From: Ricordea florida
Lineage: Eukaryota; Cnidaria; Anthozoa; Corallimorpharia; Ricordeidae
Reading direction: 5' to 3'
Length of the DNA stretch: 64,000 nucleotides
NCBI GenBank assembly: GCA_949710005.1
Contig: OX453274.1
Coordinates: 18,867,691 to 18,931,690, forward strand
This document shows, in pieces, positions 40,612-50,058 of this stretch. Numbering within the stretch: the stretch's first letter is position 1; each line of letters starts with the position of its first letter. The notes under the pieces were generated by a model. The model was given only the letters and a program-made list of their open reading frames with translations. It was not told the origin of the DNA and made no database searches. The position numbers and the translations under genes are program-made.

Positions 40612-40654
40612 AAAGGGTGGGGGATGTATTGTCTAGTCACTCCTGGTGTGAATC

Positions 40655-41182
40655 ATGGCCACATCGGTTGATAATAAAACGATGGAAGACATTATCGATA
40701 GAATTGACAAGGGTATCGCTATTACCCGAGATGAGTACGACAGGTATATGGAGACATTGGATGACGATGATATGTCAAAGTACTTACCACCTCCAGAAGG
40801 GACTGTTATTGAGGATGATGAGAAGGCACAATTGGAAGATGCTTTGGAGACATTGCATTTGTTCGAGTGGCAGGGAAGAGATTACGAGAAAGTAGCCATG
40901 CACGTGGATATGCATATCTCTCAGCTGGAGTGGGTAACATGGGAAAGAAACAAAAAAGACATTACATGCGATGTATTCTTCTGGGCAGATTTTGGCCGTG
41001 GAGAGTGTTTTTACGAAGCAGCATGGCACGGGGAACTCCTACCTAAAGAGAAAACTCACAAGATCCATGTGTTTAAGGATGAAATAAATGAGGAGACGAT
41101 CGCTTGTGGATTCATTCGTTCCAGTGTCAGTGGCCAAGACTTCCCTTTCATCCTCACTAAAATCAGATGGAGCAACAACTGA
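40655..41182 (+). CDS. Early-type gene of the second viral element
   Basis: A 175-aa acidic protein of unknown function. The C-terminal ~90 residues are homologous to the frame at 57152-57433 (shared pieces include GELLPKEKTHKI versus SELLPQKPSYKV, and GFIRSSVSGQDFPFILTKI versus GIIRSESSDQDFPFVITQI), so the gene was duplicated in tandem. The N-terminal half (MATSVDNKTMEDIIDRIDKG) is helical and acidic. It lies directly behind the octamer/E2F promoter, and 11 bp before the start of its paralogue. No recognised family; an early regulatory role is a guess from the promoter. Confidence 0.7.
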   Translation: MATSVDNKTMEDIIDRIDKGIAITRDEYDRYMETLDDDDMSKYLPPPEGTVIEDDEKAQLEDALETLHLFEWQGRDYEKVAMHVDMHISQLEWVTWERNKKDITCDVFFWADFGRGECFYEAAWHGELLPKEKTHKIHVFKDEINEETIACGFIRSSVSGQDFPFILTKIRWSNN

Positions 41183-41193
41183 AACAACAAACG

Positions 41194-41239
41194 ATGAATG
41201 AGCTGTTGGGAAAAGATATCGAGAACGATTATATCAAAG
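41194..41239 (+). pseudogene. 5' end of the paralogous early-type gene, cut by P2
   Basis: ATG 41194 opens a frame that runs into the P2 target duplication after 15 codons. The same frame resumes at 57152, on the far side of P2, in phase. The gene is therefore split by a 15.9-kb insertion and presumably dead in this allele. Confidence 0.7.
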
Positions 41240-41508
41240 ACTACTATATAAGCGTGTTTATAAGTACGTTTTTAGGTTTTTTTTAAAATTTGACTGGAAA
41301 ATCTCTGTTCTTTTTTAGCTCAAGGGTTATTTTTAAATTTGACAGAAAAAAAACAGACATTTTTTAGCTTAAATTTAAAAGTTCATTTTCTTTTTATCAG
41401 AGATTTATCAGAAAACTAAACAGAGATTTTTTCAGATTACAAAATAAAAAAATGATATTTAAAGATTAGAAAAATACTCACAGAGAAGTAATTATGGATA
41501 AATTAAAT
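41240..41508 (+). repeat. P2 left terminal inverted repeat
   Basis: Complement of 56879-57146. Holds TTTAAAGAT at 41458-41466, 28 bp before the polymerase ATG, and extends into the first codons of that gene. Sequence unrelated to the P1 TIR except for this box and the coding start. Confidence 0.92.
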
Positions 41509-44500
41509 GTTCATCAATTAGAGAAAATAGCCAAGGAAAATGGTGTTATAAAAACCTACTCAATGGTTAGATCTCAACTTATCGAGGCTTTGAATAATAT
41601 ACCGGGTTTAAGAATTAACGTGTCAGAAATACTTACTGATAGACAATTAAGAACGGTAGCAAGAGATTTTGGCATTGAAGATTATAAAAGTATGACCAGA
41701 AATCAACTTAATGAAGTTTTAGGTAATAGACCAGAACTTATAATTCAAATCCCGCATGAAAGAAATTATGAAAAACCTAAAAGGAAAAGAAAACTCGCAC
41801 CTACTTTTATAAAACCCAAAAAACGATTAAAACAAAATTTTAATTGGGGGAATTATTCATTTAGGGTAATGGATAAAGACGAGTTTTCTAAAAGGCTTGA
41901 GGAATTAACAAATGAAAATATCATAAAAATTAATAATAATACTAAAACTAAAACAAAAAGAAAGGTAACTATATCTGATAGTGTGAGAGATGAATTGAAG
42001 GAAAAAACTAAAAAGAAAAGAACAATAGTTCTTAAAATATTTTCAATAAATCCAAATGAAGATGATCCTCCAATTCGTAATACCGAAGAAATAAATGGAA
42101 ATATCATTCGGCTTAGGAGAGATCTAAATAATGATTTGACAGAAATAATTTATAATGAATTGGAACCCCAAATAGAAATGGGGGCAAGAATTGTTTTCAG
42201 TTTTACTGCTTTGATTCAAAGAGGAAATGGCGAAATAGCTTATCACGTACATACATTTAGAAGCGGAGGAACTTTTAACTCCCTTTCAGAAATAAAAAAA
42301 TATATAGAAAGGTGTGAGGGTGAGAGATTGAGTTTAGAGGGAGAAGCTTGGATTAGAGCATATTTTCCCCCAGAAAAGAAAATTAATAAACCAGGTGTTA
42401 ATGAGGGTGGAGTTGAGTTTAGAGAAGTACAAATAAAAGTTATTAACACTAGACAACCTTTAATTGGGTGTGGAAGATTACCTGATGAATTACGAAAGAA
42501 AAGATGTATTTACTCTGTAGATGATAAAGATGATAATCTCTGTGTATGGAGGTGTTTAGCTATTCTAATGAATATTATTGTTGGTAAACAAAATCCTGAA
42601 AAACGCATAGAGAAACAATCATTAGATCTAGCTAGAACTTTTTATGGCAACAAAAAACTAAAAAAAGAAGATGTTAGATCAACAAAATTAGTTGATTTTG
42701 AGAAAATTTCAAAGGTTTTCTCTATAAATATCCGGGCTTATGAGCAGAAAGATATAAAAAATTTTAAAGTTTGGAAACTGGTGTTTGGAAAAAATAATTT
42801 CAAAGACAATTTACCAACTTTAAATTTAGGTCTTTATAATAATCATGGTTTTTTCATTAAAAATCTGGATCTTCTTGCTGAAAACTGGGTATGCCAAGGA
42901 TGTAAACAAAAATTTACCAGACACGAAGATTTAAAAAGGCATTTTACTAATGAAACATGTACAGGAGGAAAGACAAAAATATTATGTACAGGAGAAAAGA
43001 TAAAATACATAAGGAATGAGTCTGATAATGTGTTTTATGGGGGTAAAATAAAATTTAGTTATAAAGCGTGTAGGTGGATAGAAAACCAATCTAAAATTAT
43101 AGGTAAACATATTCATCATGGGCTTTGTGGTCACGGTGGTGAAAGATGTTATAGGGATGAAAGGGGAAATGAGATTTTGTTTGATGGATACGAGCCTGAG
43201 ACAAATACTGTTTTTGAGTTTTATGGTTGTAAATGGCATGGGTGCCCGTGTTCATCAAACGATAAAGTTAAATATAATGACACTATTGAAAGAGAAAAGA
43301 GGATAAAAAGTCTGGGTTATAATGTAGTATCGGTTTGGGAGTGTGAAAATCCTGAATTACCCAATATATGGTTTAAAAAGAAATTTTTTCCATACCCATA
43401 TAATATTGTTTTCGATTTTGAGTCAATATTACAAAAAGAAGATAAACATATTACTGATGATTTAAGTTTTACAAATATACATATTCCAGTTAGTGTTGCA
43501 ATAATCGATAATTTAACACACAAACCCGTTTTTCTTTATAACCAAAACTCTGATGAGCTTATAAAAGAATTCGTTGAAAAATTGGGGGAAATAAGAAAAA
43601 TCATAGTTGAAAAAGTTAAAGAAGAATACCCGCTACCTGATCAAGATTCTTTACAAAAACATGTTTTAGAAAAATATGAAGAATGGTGTAATCAAGTACC
43701 TGTTTTTGGGTTTAATAGTGGAAAATATGATATCAATTTGATTAAAAGACATTTTATAAAACACATGACCGATAAAACTAAGGAGATTTTTATTGCAAAG
43801 AAACAGAATAGGTATATGTTTTTATCAACACCGCATTTCAAATTCTTGGATATAATGTCTTACCTTGCCCCTGGACTTTCTTTTGATGGGTGGTGCAAAG
43901 CAAACAACTGTGAAGCCAAAAAACTTGTACTTCCTTATGAATTTTTGGATAGTTATGATAAGCTTTCTCATGTTGGCCCTGTGAAACATGAAGAGTTTTA
44001 CTCTATTTTGAAAAAGAAAAACATTTCCAAAGAAGAATATGAAGAATATTTGATTGAATTTAGAAGTAGGGGTTGTGTTACAATGCTAGACTGGTTGAAG
44101 GAGTATAATTTAAACGATGTTATACCCTTTTTAGAAGCTTTAGAAAAAACAAGGCGTTTATATTATCCAGACGAAATTGATATATTAAAAGATGCGGTTT
44201 CCATCCCAGGTGTATCAATGAGGGCTGTTCTAAATAAATATCAAAAAATGAAGAAGAAAGGTGATCCTGAATTGCACGCCCCAGGACAATACTGTATTCA
44301 TAGTTGCGATAAATCTTGTAATAACAAGATTTGTAAAAAATGTTACAAAATAAAGAAAGATTGTAAAATATGCGACAAAAACAAGATTTATAAACTATTG
44401 AAAACGGGTATGGTTGGAGGGCCTAGTATTGTATTTATGAGATATGCGGAGGTGGAAAAAACAATGATTCGTTCACATAAATATAAATTTCCTAAAAATT

Positions 44501-45927
44501 GTGTACGAGTTGTTGGTTTTGATGCAAATGGTTTATATCTATATTGTGCGGGACAAGAAATGCCATGCGGAAAAGAAGAATGCATTGAGGTTGAAAATCC
44601 ATCAGATCCTAAATTTATTAAGAAGATTTGTGAAGAGATTCTTGATGGTAATTTTTTCGGATTTTGCCAAGTTGATATCCATGCCCCTGATCATCTAAAA
44701 GAAAAGTTTGAGGAGTTTTCACCTATATTTATTGTAGATGAAGTTCCTGAATATTTAGTACCAGAGCACATGAAAGAATATCAAAGAGCGACAGGTAGAA
44801 AACATCTAAAAGACAATAAAAAATTGCTTGGTGTTACCAAGGCAAAAAAGATATTTTTATATACACCTCTGATAAAATGGTATCTTAATCATGGTTTCGA
44901 GATTACAGCCATTCATAATATTTTAAAGTATGAATCGGGGAGGCCCTTTGGATTTTTTCCAAAAGAGGTGGCAGATGCAAGAAGAGATGGAGATATTGAG
45001 ATTTTGTTGACAGAACTAAGTAAAGCCTTTGATGAAAACAAGATTGATGATGTAGTAAAAATTACTAATGAATTAAACCAATTTCCTGATATATTTAAAG
45101 TTATTGAAGAAAATAAAGACATTAAAGTATTGATTGAAAAACTAAAACCAAAGTATAAAGGTTGTAAAGAATTAGCGGACACGAATAAACTGAAAGGAAA
45201 TTCTTTTTATGGGAAAATGATAGAAGATAAAGAAAAACATAATATTACAAGGTATACAAAGGATGAGGAAGAGGTTGAAAAAGCCTTAAGATCTGCGTTC
45301 TTTGAAGATCTTAATGAAATAAATGACACATATGAAATAGTAAAACGAAAAAGACTAATAAAAATAGACAGACCCTATCAATGTGGAATTGCGGTATATC
45401 AGCTAGCAAAATTAAGAATGTTGGAATTCTATTACGATTTTCTAGATAAATATATAGATAGAAAGGATTTTGAGTTGATACAAATGGATACTGATTCTAT
45501 GTACATGGCAATTTCAGATGAAAATTTGGATGATATTATAAAACCTGAAATGAGAAAAGAATACTTTAATGGTGGAAAAGAAAAATTCCTATCAACATCT
45601 AAATATCATGACAAGACCCCGGGTTTGTTCAAAAAAGAGTTTGATGGTATACGAATGATTGCACTTTCTTCAAAATGTTATTACGCGGAGGATGAGAAAG
45701 GAAAAGCAAAGTATAGTTGTAAAGGCACAATTCATAGACAAAACGAAATAAACTGGAATGGTTACTGGGCAGCTTTAAAAGGGGCAAATGATATGGCACA
45801 AAATACAGGATTTAGAGTCAATGATAATCAAATTGTGACATATACACAAAATAAAAAAGCATTTAATGCATATTATGATAAAAGATGGGTTTATGAGGAT
45901 GAAATTCACACAAAACCATTATATTAG
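41494..45927 (+). CDS. polB: Protein-primed family B DNA polymerase (P2)
   Basis: Homologue of the P1 polymerase, 1477 aa. N-terminal SAP-like region (MDKLNVHQLEKIAKENGV) followed by a second similar helical repeat (LTDRQLRTVARDFGIEDYKS); the Pro-rich repeats of P1 are missing. Zinc finger WVCQGCKQKF near 465, Cys/His nuclease-like block (DGYEPETNTVFEFYGCKWHG), exonuclease motifs FDFES (~640), GFNSGKYDI and YNLNDV, polymerase motifs A (DANGLYL, ~1008), B (KLKGNSFYG, ~1232) and C (QMDTDS, ~1329). Motif A has Gly where P1 has Ser; both have Leu in place of the usual Pro. Start inside the TIR; stop 1 bp from the integrase stop. Confidence 0.95.
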   Translation: MDKLNVHQLEKIAKENGVIKTYSMVRSQLIEALNNIPGLRINVSEILTDRQLRTVARDFGIEDYKSMTRNQLNEVLGNRPELIIQIPHERNYEKPKRKRKLAPTFIKPKKRLKQNFNWGNYSFRVMDKDEFSKRLEELTNENIIKINNNTKTKTKRKVTISDSVRDELKEKTKKKRTIVLKIFSINPNEDDPPIRNTEEINGNIIRLRRDLNNDLTEIIYNELEPQIEMGARIVFSFTALIQRGNGEIAYHVHTFRSGGTFNSLSEIKKYIERCEGERLSLEGEAWIRAYFPPEKKINKPGVNEGGVEFREVQIKVINTRQPLIGCGRLPDELRKKRCIYSVDDKDDNLCVWRCLAILMNIIVGKQNPEKRIEKQSLDLARTFYGNKKLKKEDVRSTKLVDFEKISKVFSINIRAYEQKDIKNFKVWKLVFGKNNFKDNLPTLNLGLYNNHGFFIKNLDLLAENWVCQGCKQKFTRHEDLKRHFTNETCTGGKTKILCTGEKIKYIRNESDNVFYGGKIKFSYKACRWIENQSKIIGKHIHHGLCGHGGERCYRDERGNEILFDGYEPETNTVFEFYGCKWHGCPCSSNDKVKYNDTIEREKRIKSLGYNVVSVWECENPELPNIWFKKKFFPYPYNIVFDFESILQKEDKHITDDLSFTNIHIPVSVAIIDNLTHKPVFLYNQNSDELIKEFVEKLGEIRKIIVEKVKEEYPLPDQDSLQKHVLEKYEEWCNQVPVFGFNSGKYDINLIKRHFIKHMTDKTKEIFIAKKQNRYMFLSTPHFKFLDIMSYLAPGLSFDGWCKANNCEAKKLVLPYEFLDSYDKLSHVGPVKHEEFYSILKKKNISKEEYEEYLIEFRSRGCVTMLDWLKEYNLNDVIPFLEALEKTRRLYYPDEIDILKDAVSIPGVSMRAVLNKYQKMKKKGDPELHAPGQYCIHSCDKSCNNKICKKCYKIKKDCKICDKNKIYKLLKTGMVGGPSIVFMRYAEVEKTMIRSHKYKFPKNCVRVVGFDANGLYLYCAGQEMPCGKEECIEVENPSDPKFIKKICEEILDGNFFGFCQVDIHAPDHLKEKFEEFSPIFIVDEVPEYLVPEHMKEYQRATGRKHLKDNKKLLGVTKAKKIFLYTPLIKWYLNHGFEITAIHNILKYESGRPFGFFPKEVADARRDGDIEILLTELSKAFDENKIDDVVKITNELNQFPDIFKVIEENKDIKVLIEKLKPKYKGCKELADTNKLKGNSFYGKMIEDKEKHNITRYTKDEEEVEKALRSAFFEDLNEINDTYEIVKRKRLIKIDRPYQCGIAVYQLAKLRMLEFYYDFLDKYIDRKDFELIQMDTDSMYMAISDENLDDIIKPEMRKEYFNGGKEKFLSTSKYHDKTPGLFKKEFDGIRMIALSSKCYYAEDEKGKAKYSCKGTIHRQNEINWNGYWAALKGANDMAQNTGFRVNDNQIVTYTQNKKAFNAYYDKRWVYEDEIHTKPLY

Positions 45928-45928
45928 A

Positions 45929-46966
45929 TCATTTCAAAACAGAATTAGGAGGTAACTCAGTATCATACGGAATAACTTGTAACTCTTCCCTTACAAAACC
46001 TCGTCTTGGGCCATCTTGTAAAAAGTATAAAACAGGCTGATTAGGAGAAACCCTACTTCCAGAAATATAATAAACTTTTATACTCCAAATAGGATCTGTG
46101 GCTCTTCTTTTTTCACCACCTTCAAGTTCGCCGGGAGATAATAAATATCTAACCCTAACCTCAATTGGTAGTCTAACTTCATCAAGACCAACAACTCGTC
46201 GGTAATTTTTAGGTTTAATATCAACCTCTTTCAGTTTTATAGCCTTATCAGGTTCTTTATCAGTTATTCTCATTGGTGTATTATTTAAGGTTTTTAGAAT
46301 ATCTGGCAATCTTTTCACCCATACTCTGGATCTTTCATCACTAACCATTTCTTGGGCATATTGGTGACTAAATAATCTTTCTCCCAATATTCTGTTTGCG
46401 TTTTCTACAAATGCTTGAGCTCTATGATTTCCAGCTTCACTTCTTTGAATTTTTACATTATGATAATTCATAAGTTTTGTAACATCACCCATAAATTCTT
46501 TCCCAGGATCAACCATTAATGTTTTAGGGTATTTTAATTTTCTTGAATATATTTTCTCAAAAGCATTTGAAATTTCTCGACTTTCTTTTGAAGTTAATGG
46601 TTCAGCATCTTTATATCTTGATGCAATATCAACCACAACTAATGCATATTTATATGTTTTTCTTCCAACTCTATCATGCGGTAAAAATAATAAATCCGCT
46701 TGGTGAATTTGATTAGGTTTATCCACTGTCCAGTGCGGTCTAGGAATATACTTTGGAGCGGGTAGATATATTTGCCAAATTGCCTGTTTTTCAAGCCATT
46801 GTTTAGCCTCATCTTCACTTACTTTCACTTCGTGGGAGGGCTTTGCCCGATTTGCTTTTTCAGCTAATTTAGGAATTGCAGAATATCCTTTCCAATAACC
46901 ATCAGTTGAATAATATATCCGCTCGAAGAGCGGGCCCGGCTTCGCCGATATTTTCGACAACCTCAT
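45929..46966 (-). CDS. int: Retroviral-type DDE integrase (P2)
   Basis: 345-aa homologue of the P1 integrase with D91, D153 and E188. The core and C-terminal domains align end to end. The N-terminus differs by two in-frame additions that coincide exactly with GC-rich double hairpins (46919-46950 and 46826-46852), adding about 11 and 9 residues before and inside the helix-turn-helix-like region. The catalytic core is untouched. Its start is 33 bp from the divergent capsid start, with TTTAAAGAT between them. Confidence 0.95.
   Translation of the reverse strand: MRLSKISAKPGPLFERIYYSTDGYWKGYSAIPKLAEKANRAKPSHEVKVSEDEAKQWLEKQAIWQIYLPAPKYIPRPHWTVDKPNQIHQADLLFLPHDRVGRKTYKYALVVVDIASRYKDAEPLTSKESREISNAFEKIYSRKLKYPKTLMVDPGKEFMGDVTKLMNYHNVKIQRSEAGNHRAQAFVENANRILGERLFSHQYAQEMVSDERSRVWVKRLPDILKTLNNTPMRITDKEPDKAIKLKEVDIKPKNYRRVVGLDEVRLPIEVRVRYLLSPGELEGGEKRRATDPIWSIKVYYISGSRVSPNQPVLYFLQDGPRRGFVREELQVIPYDTELPPNSVLK
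46826..46848. repeat. Double-hairpin insert in P2 integrase, second
   Basis: CAC-ttc-GTG, linker GGA, GGGC-ttt-GCCC, then GATT. It adds 27 bp in frame relative to P1. Confidence 0.8.
46919..46950. repeat. Double-hairpin insert in P2 integrase, first
   Basis: CCGCTC-gaa-GAGCGG, linker GCC, CGGC-ttc-GCCG, then ATA. It adds about 33 bp in frame after the first codons, with a possible ATA duplication at the junction. Confidence 0.85.
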
Positions 46967-46975
46967 TTAAAGATT
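46967..46975 (+). promoter_or_regulatory. TTTAAAGAT box between integrase and capsid (P2)
   Basis: Lies 25 bp before the capsid ATG and immediately before the integrase ATG on the other strand. One instance of the box found before nearly all P1 and P2 genes. Confidence 0.6.
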
Positions 46976-46999
46976 ACCCCGCACTTTCTTAAAATAAAT

Positions 47000-48313
47000 A
47001 TGACAAACATATCTGAAAAAATTAATCCAAACAAGATTCCAAGAGATCCACTCGGTTTGAAAGCGGAATCAACATTGAACAGAATTACACTAAATCCATC
47101 ATCGGCTAATCCAGGAGAAACACTATATATAAATATTCCTAAACTTTCTGAAAATTTAGTTATTGTACCAGGAAGTTTATATCTAGTATTTAACTTGACT
47201 GTTGAGGGGCATGAAAATAACACCCTAGTGAATAATGTGGGCAGTAACCTTGTATCCAGACTCAGGGTTCTTTTTGGGGGTGAAACACTACAGGATACTC
47301 AAAGATACGATCTATTTAAAACATACCACGACTTATTCTTAACAGATGAAGAAAGAGAGGATGGATTAAGACAGGGCATTTCTTCTGCAAACATGAGGAA
47401 GCTCAGGACAAATGCGGGTGATAAGGATGATTCAAATGGAAAGGAATTAGCACTTGCAGTAGTACACAACACCAAGTACCATATCTCACTAAACCATCCT
47501 ATTCTCAACGATCATGGGGTTTTCTACCCAAAGGCATTAGATCATCAACTAATCTTTGAGATTACACTAGCTCCAGTTAACGATATTGTTGTTTATTCTG
47601 ACAATACCAAGACTCCAACTTACAAAATCACAAACCTTGAGTTGGAATATTCTTGCATATTAAGCGAATACTTAGCTCGTGAGGCACAGGCAGTTTATCA
47701 GGTTGGTAAAGGATTCTTTTATGAAAATGTAACTCTACACAAAACTTTCACCATATCCAGACCTACTGATGGTGTTATAAACCAGCATATTAATTTACCT
47801 AGAAGGTCAATTACAGGGATATTATGTTTGTTTACATTACCATATGTTGGAGGAGCACGAGATTCTGAGAATTTTTTCAATGCAGGTATAAAATCAATCA
47901 ATATCGATGTTAATGGTGTTCCAAATCGTTTCTACTCAAAAGGAATGATGCCGTCAGATCTTTGGGAGTCGGTAAAGAAACGTTTCAGTGATTCCTCCCG
48001 ATGGTCGGGTTCCTCCCGATGGTCGGGTTCCTCCCGATGGTCGGGTTCCTCCCGATGGTCGGGTTCCTCCCGATGGTCGGTAAAAGAAAAGGATTTTTAT
48101 AATAATAAGTTTGCCCTGTGGATAGATTTGAGAACACATCCAGATAATAGCATTCATGGAGGGGGTCTAGCCTTAAACAACGCACAAGATGGTATAAAAA
48201 TAGAAATGAAAAGAAAAGTTAGTGGATCTGGTATTATGACCTGTTACATGTTTGTTGTAGCTGATGCATTAATGGAGGTTATGAATTCAAACTTAAGATC
48301 AATCATGTACTGA
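47000..48313 (+). CDS. mcp: Major capsid protein, probable double jelly-roll (P2)
   Basis: 437-aa homologue of the P1 capsid protein, highly similar across the length (INIPKLSENLVIVPGS, RYDLFKTYHDLFL, KFALWIDLRTHPD). The distinctive part is a run of five SSRWSG-type hexapeptides at about residues 332-361, coded by a tandem 18-bp repeat, where P1 has a short charged loop. The repeat is in frame and lies between conserved strands, so it probably extends a surface loop. Confidence 0.87.
   Translation: MTNISEKINPNKIPRDPLGLKAESTLNRITLNPSSANPGETLYINIPKLSENLVIVPGSLYLVFNLTVEGHENNTLVNNVGSNLVSRLRVLFGGETLQDTQRYDLFKTYHDLFLTDEEREDGLRQGISSANMRKLRTNAGDKDDSNGKELALAVVHNTKYHISLNHPILNDHGVFYPKALDHQLIFEITLAPVNDIVVYSDNTKTPTYKITNLELEYSCILSEYLAREAQAVYQVGKGFFYENVTLHKTFTISRPTDGVINQHINLPRRSITGILCLFTLPYVGGARDSENFFNAGIKSINIDVNGVPNRFYSKGMMPSDLWESVKKRFSDSSRWSGSSRWSGSSRWSGSSRWSGSSRWSVKEKDFYNNKFALWIDLRTHPDNSIHGGGLALNNAQDGIKIEMKRKVSGSGIMTCYMFVVADALMEVMNSNLRSIMY
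47992..48081 (+). repeat. Five-copy 18-bp minisatellite in the capsid gene
   Basis: Unit TTCCTCCCGATGGTCGGG, five near-perfect copies, each containing a CCCGA-tgg-TCGGG hairpin. The hairpin form suggests it grew from one of the GC-rich inserts found elsewhere in P2. Confidence 0.95.
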
Positions 48314-48349
48314 ACTAACTTAAAAACCTTTAGTTATGATACAAAAATC

Positions 48350-48976
48350 ATGGAAGAACTACGAGATAAAATTCCTTTCCACTGTATTATAACTGGACCA
48401 ACAAATTGTGGAAAAACAAAGTACATTGTAGATCAACTAAGAGGTCCATTTCGAAAATTGTTTGAATTCATTGTTTTAATATGTCCAACTTATGCTAAAA
48501 ATAAAACATACCATAACTTTGCTCGAGGAGATAAACATTTCTTTGTATTATCACCAGATGCTAGTAACATTGATGAGATTAACGAGTTATTAACTGAATG
48601 CCAAACTTTATTCTCAGGAACAAATACACTAATAATTTTAGATGATTGTGCTGTATCTAATGATTTGAAGAAACGTTCAAACAAGTTTATAGATCTAGCA
48701 TTTTCTGGAAGACATCATGGATTATCAATGTGGGTCCTCACTCAGCAATTAACATCGATAGCAAAACCATTCCGTGAAAATGTGGCTTGTGTTGTTACTT
48801 TCCATAACCCATCGCAGAAAGGTATGAAGATGCTTTTAGAAGATTATGGAGGAGATTTAGACTCTGAAACTAGTAAAAAATTTGTAGAACTACTGAAAAA
48901 AGAAAAATATTCTAGACTCTGTTTGTGTTTACGTTATCCATTTAATTGCTATTTAGAGATTCCCGAAGTGATTTAA
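48350..48976 (+). CDS. atp: FtsK/HerA-type genome-packaging ATPase (P2)
   Basis: 208-aa homologue of the P1 ATPase, same length without indels. Walker A GPTNCGKTK, Walker B TLIILDDC and the GRHHGLSMWVLTQQ region are all intact. It shares with P1 the ATACAAAAATCATGG leader and an identical 56-base block covering its last codons and the next start. Confidence 0.93.
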   Translation: MEELRDKIPFHCIITGPTNCGKTKYIVDQLRGPFRKLFEFIVLICPTYAKNKTYHNFARGDKHFFVLSPDASNIDEINELLTECQTLFSGTNTLIILDDCAVSNDLKKRSNKFIDLAFSGRHHGLSMWVLTQQLTSIAKPFRENVACVVTFHNPSQKGMKMLLEDYGGDLDSETSKKFVELLKKEKYSRLCLCLRYPFNCYLEIPEVI

Positions 48977-48981
48977 AAAAG

Positions 48982-49527
48982 ATGACAAACATTGAAGATT
49001 ACATTGACCAACCGCAGGGAGGAACAGAAAAGACAGAAGTAAAAGATGATAATGAAATTGAAATAAAACAAGAATCTCTTGCCATTCTCGCTGCTCTCGG
49101 AACTACAAAGGAATATTTAGGAGTTGAAATGAGCCTAGGTGATATAAAAAAATTATCAGAAAAAGATATTGAAAAATATTTTAATCGTTATCAAGCGGTA
49201 ATGGGTAAGAAAATTAATGGTGGGTTGGTAGATTCATCACTACAATTAGTTTCTAAAATTATTTCTTATATTGTTCCTGTGGATAATATAGAAGCTCTTT
49301 GTGATGATTTGAAGAATGATGATTTGGTTAATCGTGAAATAACAAACATTGTAGGTCTCTTAGCATTTAAAGCAGGAAGATTGGCAGCACTTGCTAGCGG
49401 ACTATTTCAGGTTGCTAAACATGTTAAAATAGGAAAAAATCAACAATTTTCAAGAGAAGAACCAATTAATGTTAACACAGCTGAACATGTAACTAAGCAG
49501 GATGGTGGGTATGATACTGTTTACTAA
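48982..49527 (+). CDS. Conserved virion-type helical protein (P2)
   Basis: 181-aa homologue of the P1 gene at 15740, starting five bases after the ATPase stop. Acidic N-terminus variable, helical body conserved (LGDIKKLSEKDIEKYFNRYQ; AGRLAALASGLFQVAKHVK). No named family. No TCTAAAGA box in front, unlike the other genes. Confidence 0.8.
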   Translation: MTNIEDYIDQPQGGTEKTEVKDDNEIEIKQESLAILAALGTTKEYLGVEMSLGDIKKLSEKDIEKYFNRYQAVMGKKINGGLVDSSLQLVSKIISYIVPVDNIEALCDDLKNDDLVNREITNIVGLLAFKAGRLAALASGLFQVAKHVKIGKNQQFSREEPINVNTAEHVTKQDGGYDTVY

Positions 49528-49563
49528 GCATTATTTAAAGATTTCTTAATGATATGTAAAATA

Positions 49564-50013
49564 ATGACAGACCAAAATGAACAAAGAGAAGTTGAACAAA
49601 TTACTAGAGATCCACCTAAAGAAGATGTTAGTTCTTCAAAAAAGAGGGAGAAAGATCCTAAAAAAGTAGCAGCTGGTAAGAAATTAGCAGAATATAATAA
49701 AAAAGCAAAAGAAGCATTAGCTAGAGAGACCCTACGGGCCGCGGAGCAGATGAAACGAGAACAAAAAATTAAGAGGGAAGAAGATCAAAATGAAAATATA
49801 GAAAATGAATCAAAAGCTTGGCTTCCAGAATTATCTTTTACAACTGTATTATCCATTGTAGGGATAGGATTTACAGCATTTGATATGTTTATGAGATATT
49901 ATAAAAATAGAATACCTGATTTATCCCAAGTTCCACAATTACCACAACCACAACCCACACAAACATCAAAAATTCCACAACCACAAGATCGACCAAAAAT
50001 TGGAATGATGTAA
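49564..50013 (+). CDS. Basic single-pass membrane protein (P2)
   Basis: 149-aa homologue of the P1 gene at 16305. I chose ATG 49564 (MTDQNEQ), which matches the P1 start; ATG 49549 adds five unmatched residues. Charged N-terminus, conserved hydrophobic stretch (SFTTVLSIVGIGFTAFDMFM), Pro/Gln tail. An in-frame GC-rich insert adds about seven residues in the charged region. TTTAAAGAT is at 49534-49542. Confidence 0.75.
   Translation: MTDQNEQREVEQITRDPPKEDVSSSKKREKDPKKVAAGKKLAEYNKKAKEALARETLRAAEQMKREQKIKREEDQNENIENESKAWLPELSFTTVLSIVGIGFTAFDMFMRYYKNRIPDLSQVPQLPQPQPTQTSKIPQPQDRPKIGMM
49730..49749. repeat. Short GC-rich hairpin insert in the P2 membrane-protein gene
   Basis: CCC-tac-GGG followed by a weaker GC-gga-GC. 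It adds 21 bp in frame against P1. The second hairpin is degenerate. Confidence 0.6.
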
Positions 50014-50058
50014 TACCTAATGAGATCTAAAGATTTCTTACTGATGTAGTAAAAAATC

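Noticed and set aside
47992-48081. 18-bp array in the capsid gene as a CRISPR array
   Set aside because: Units are contiguous without unique spacers and lie in frame within a coding region.
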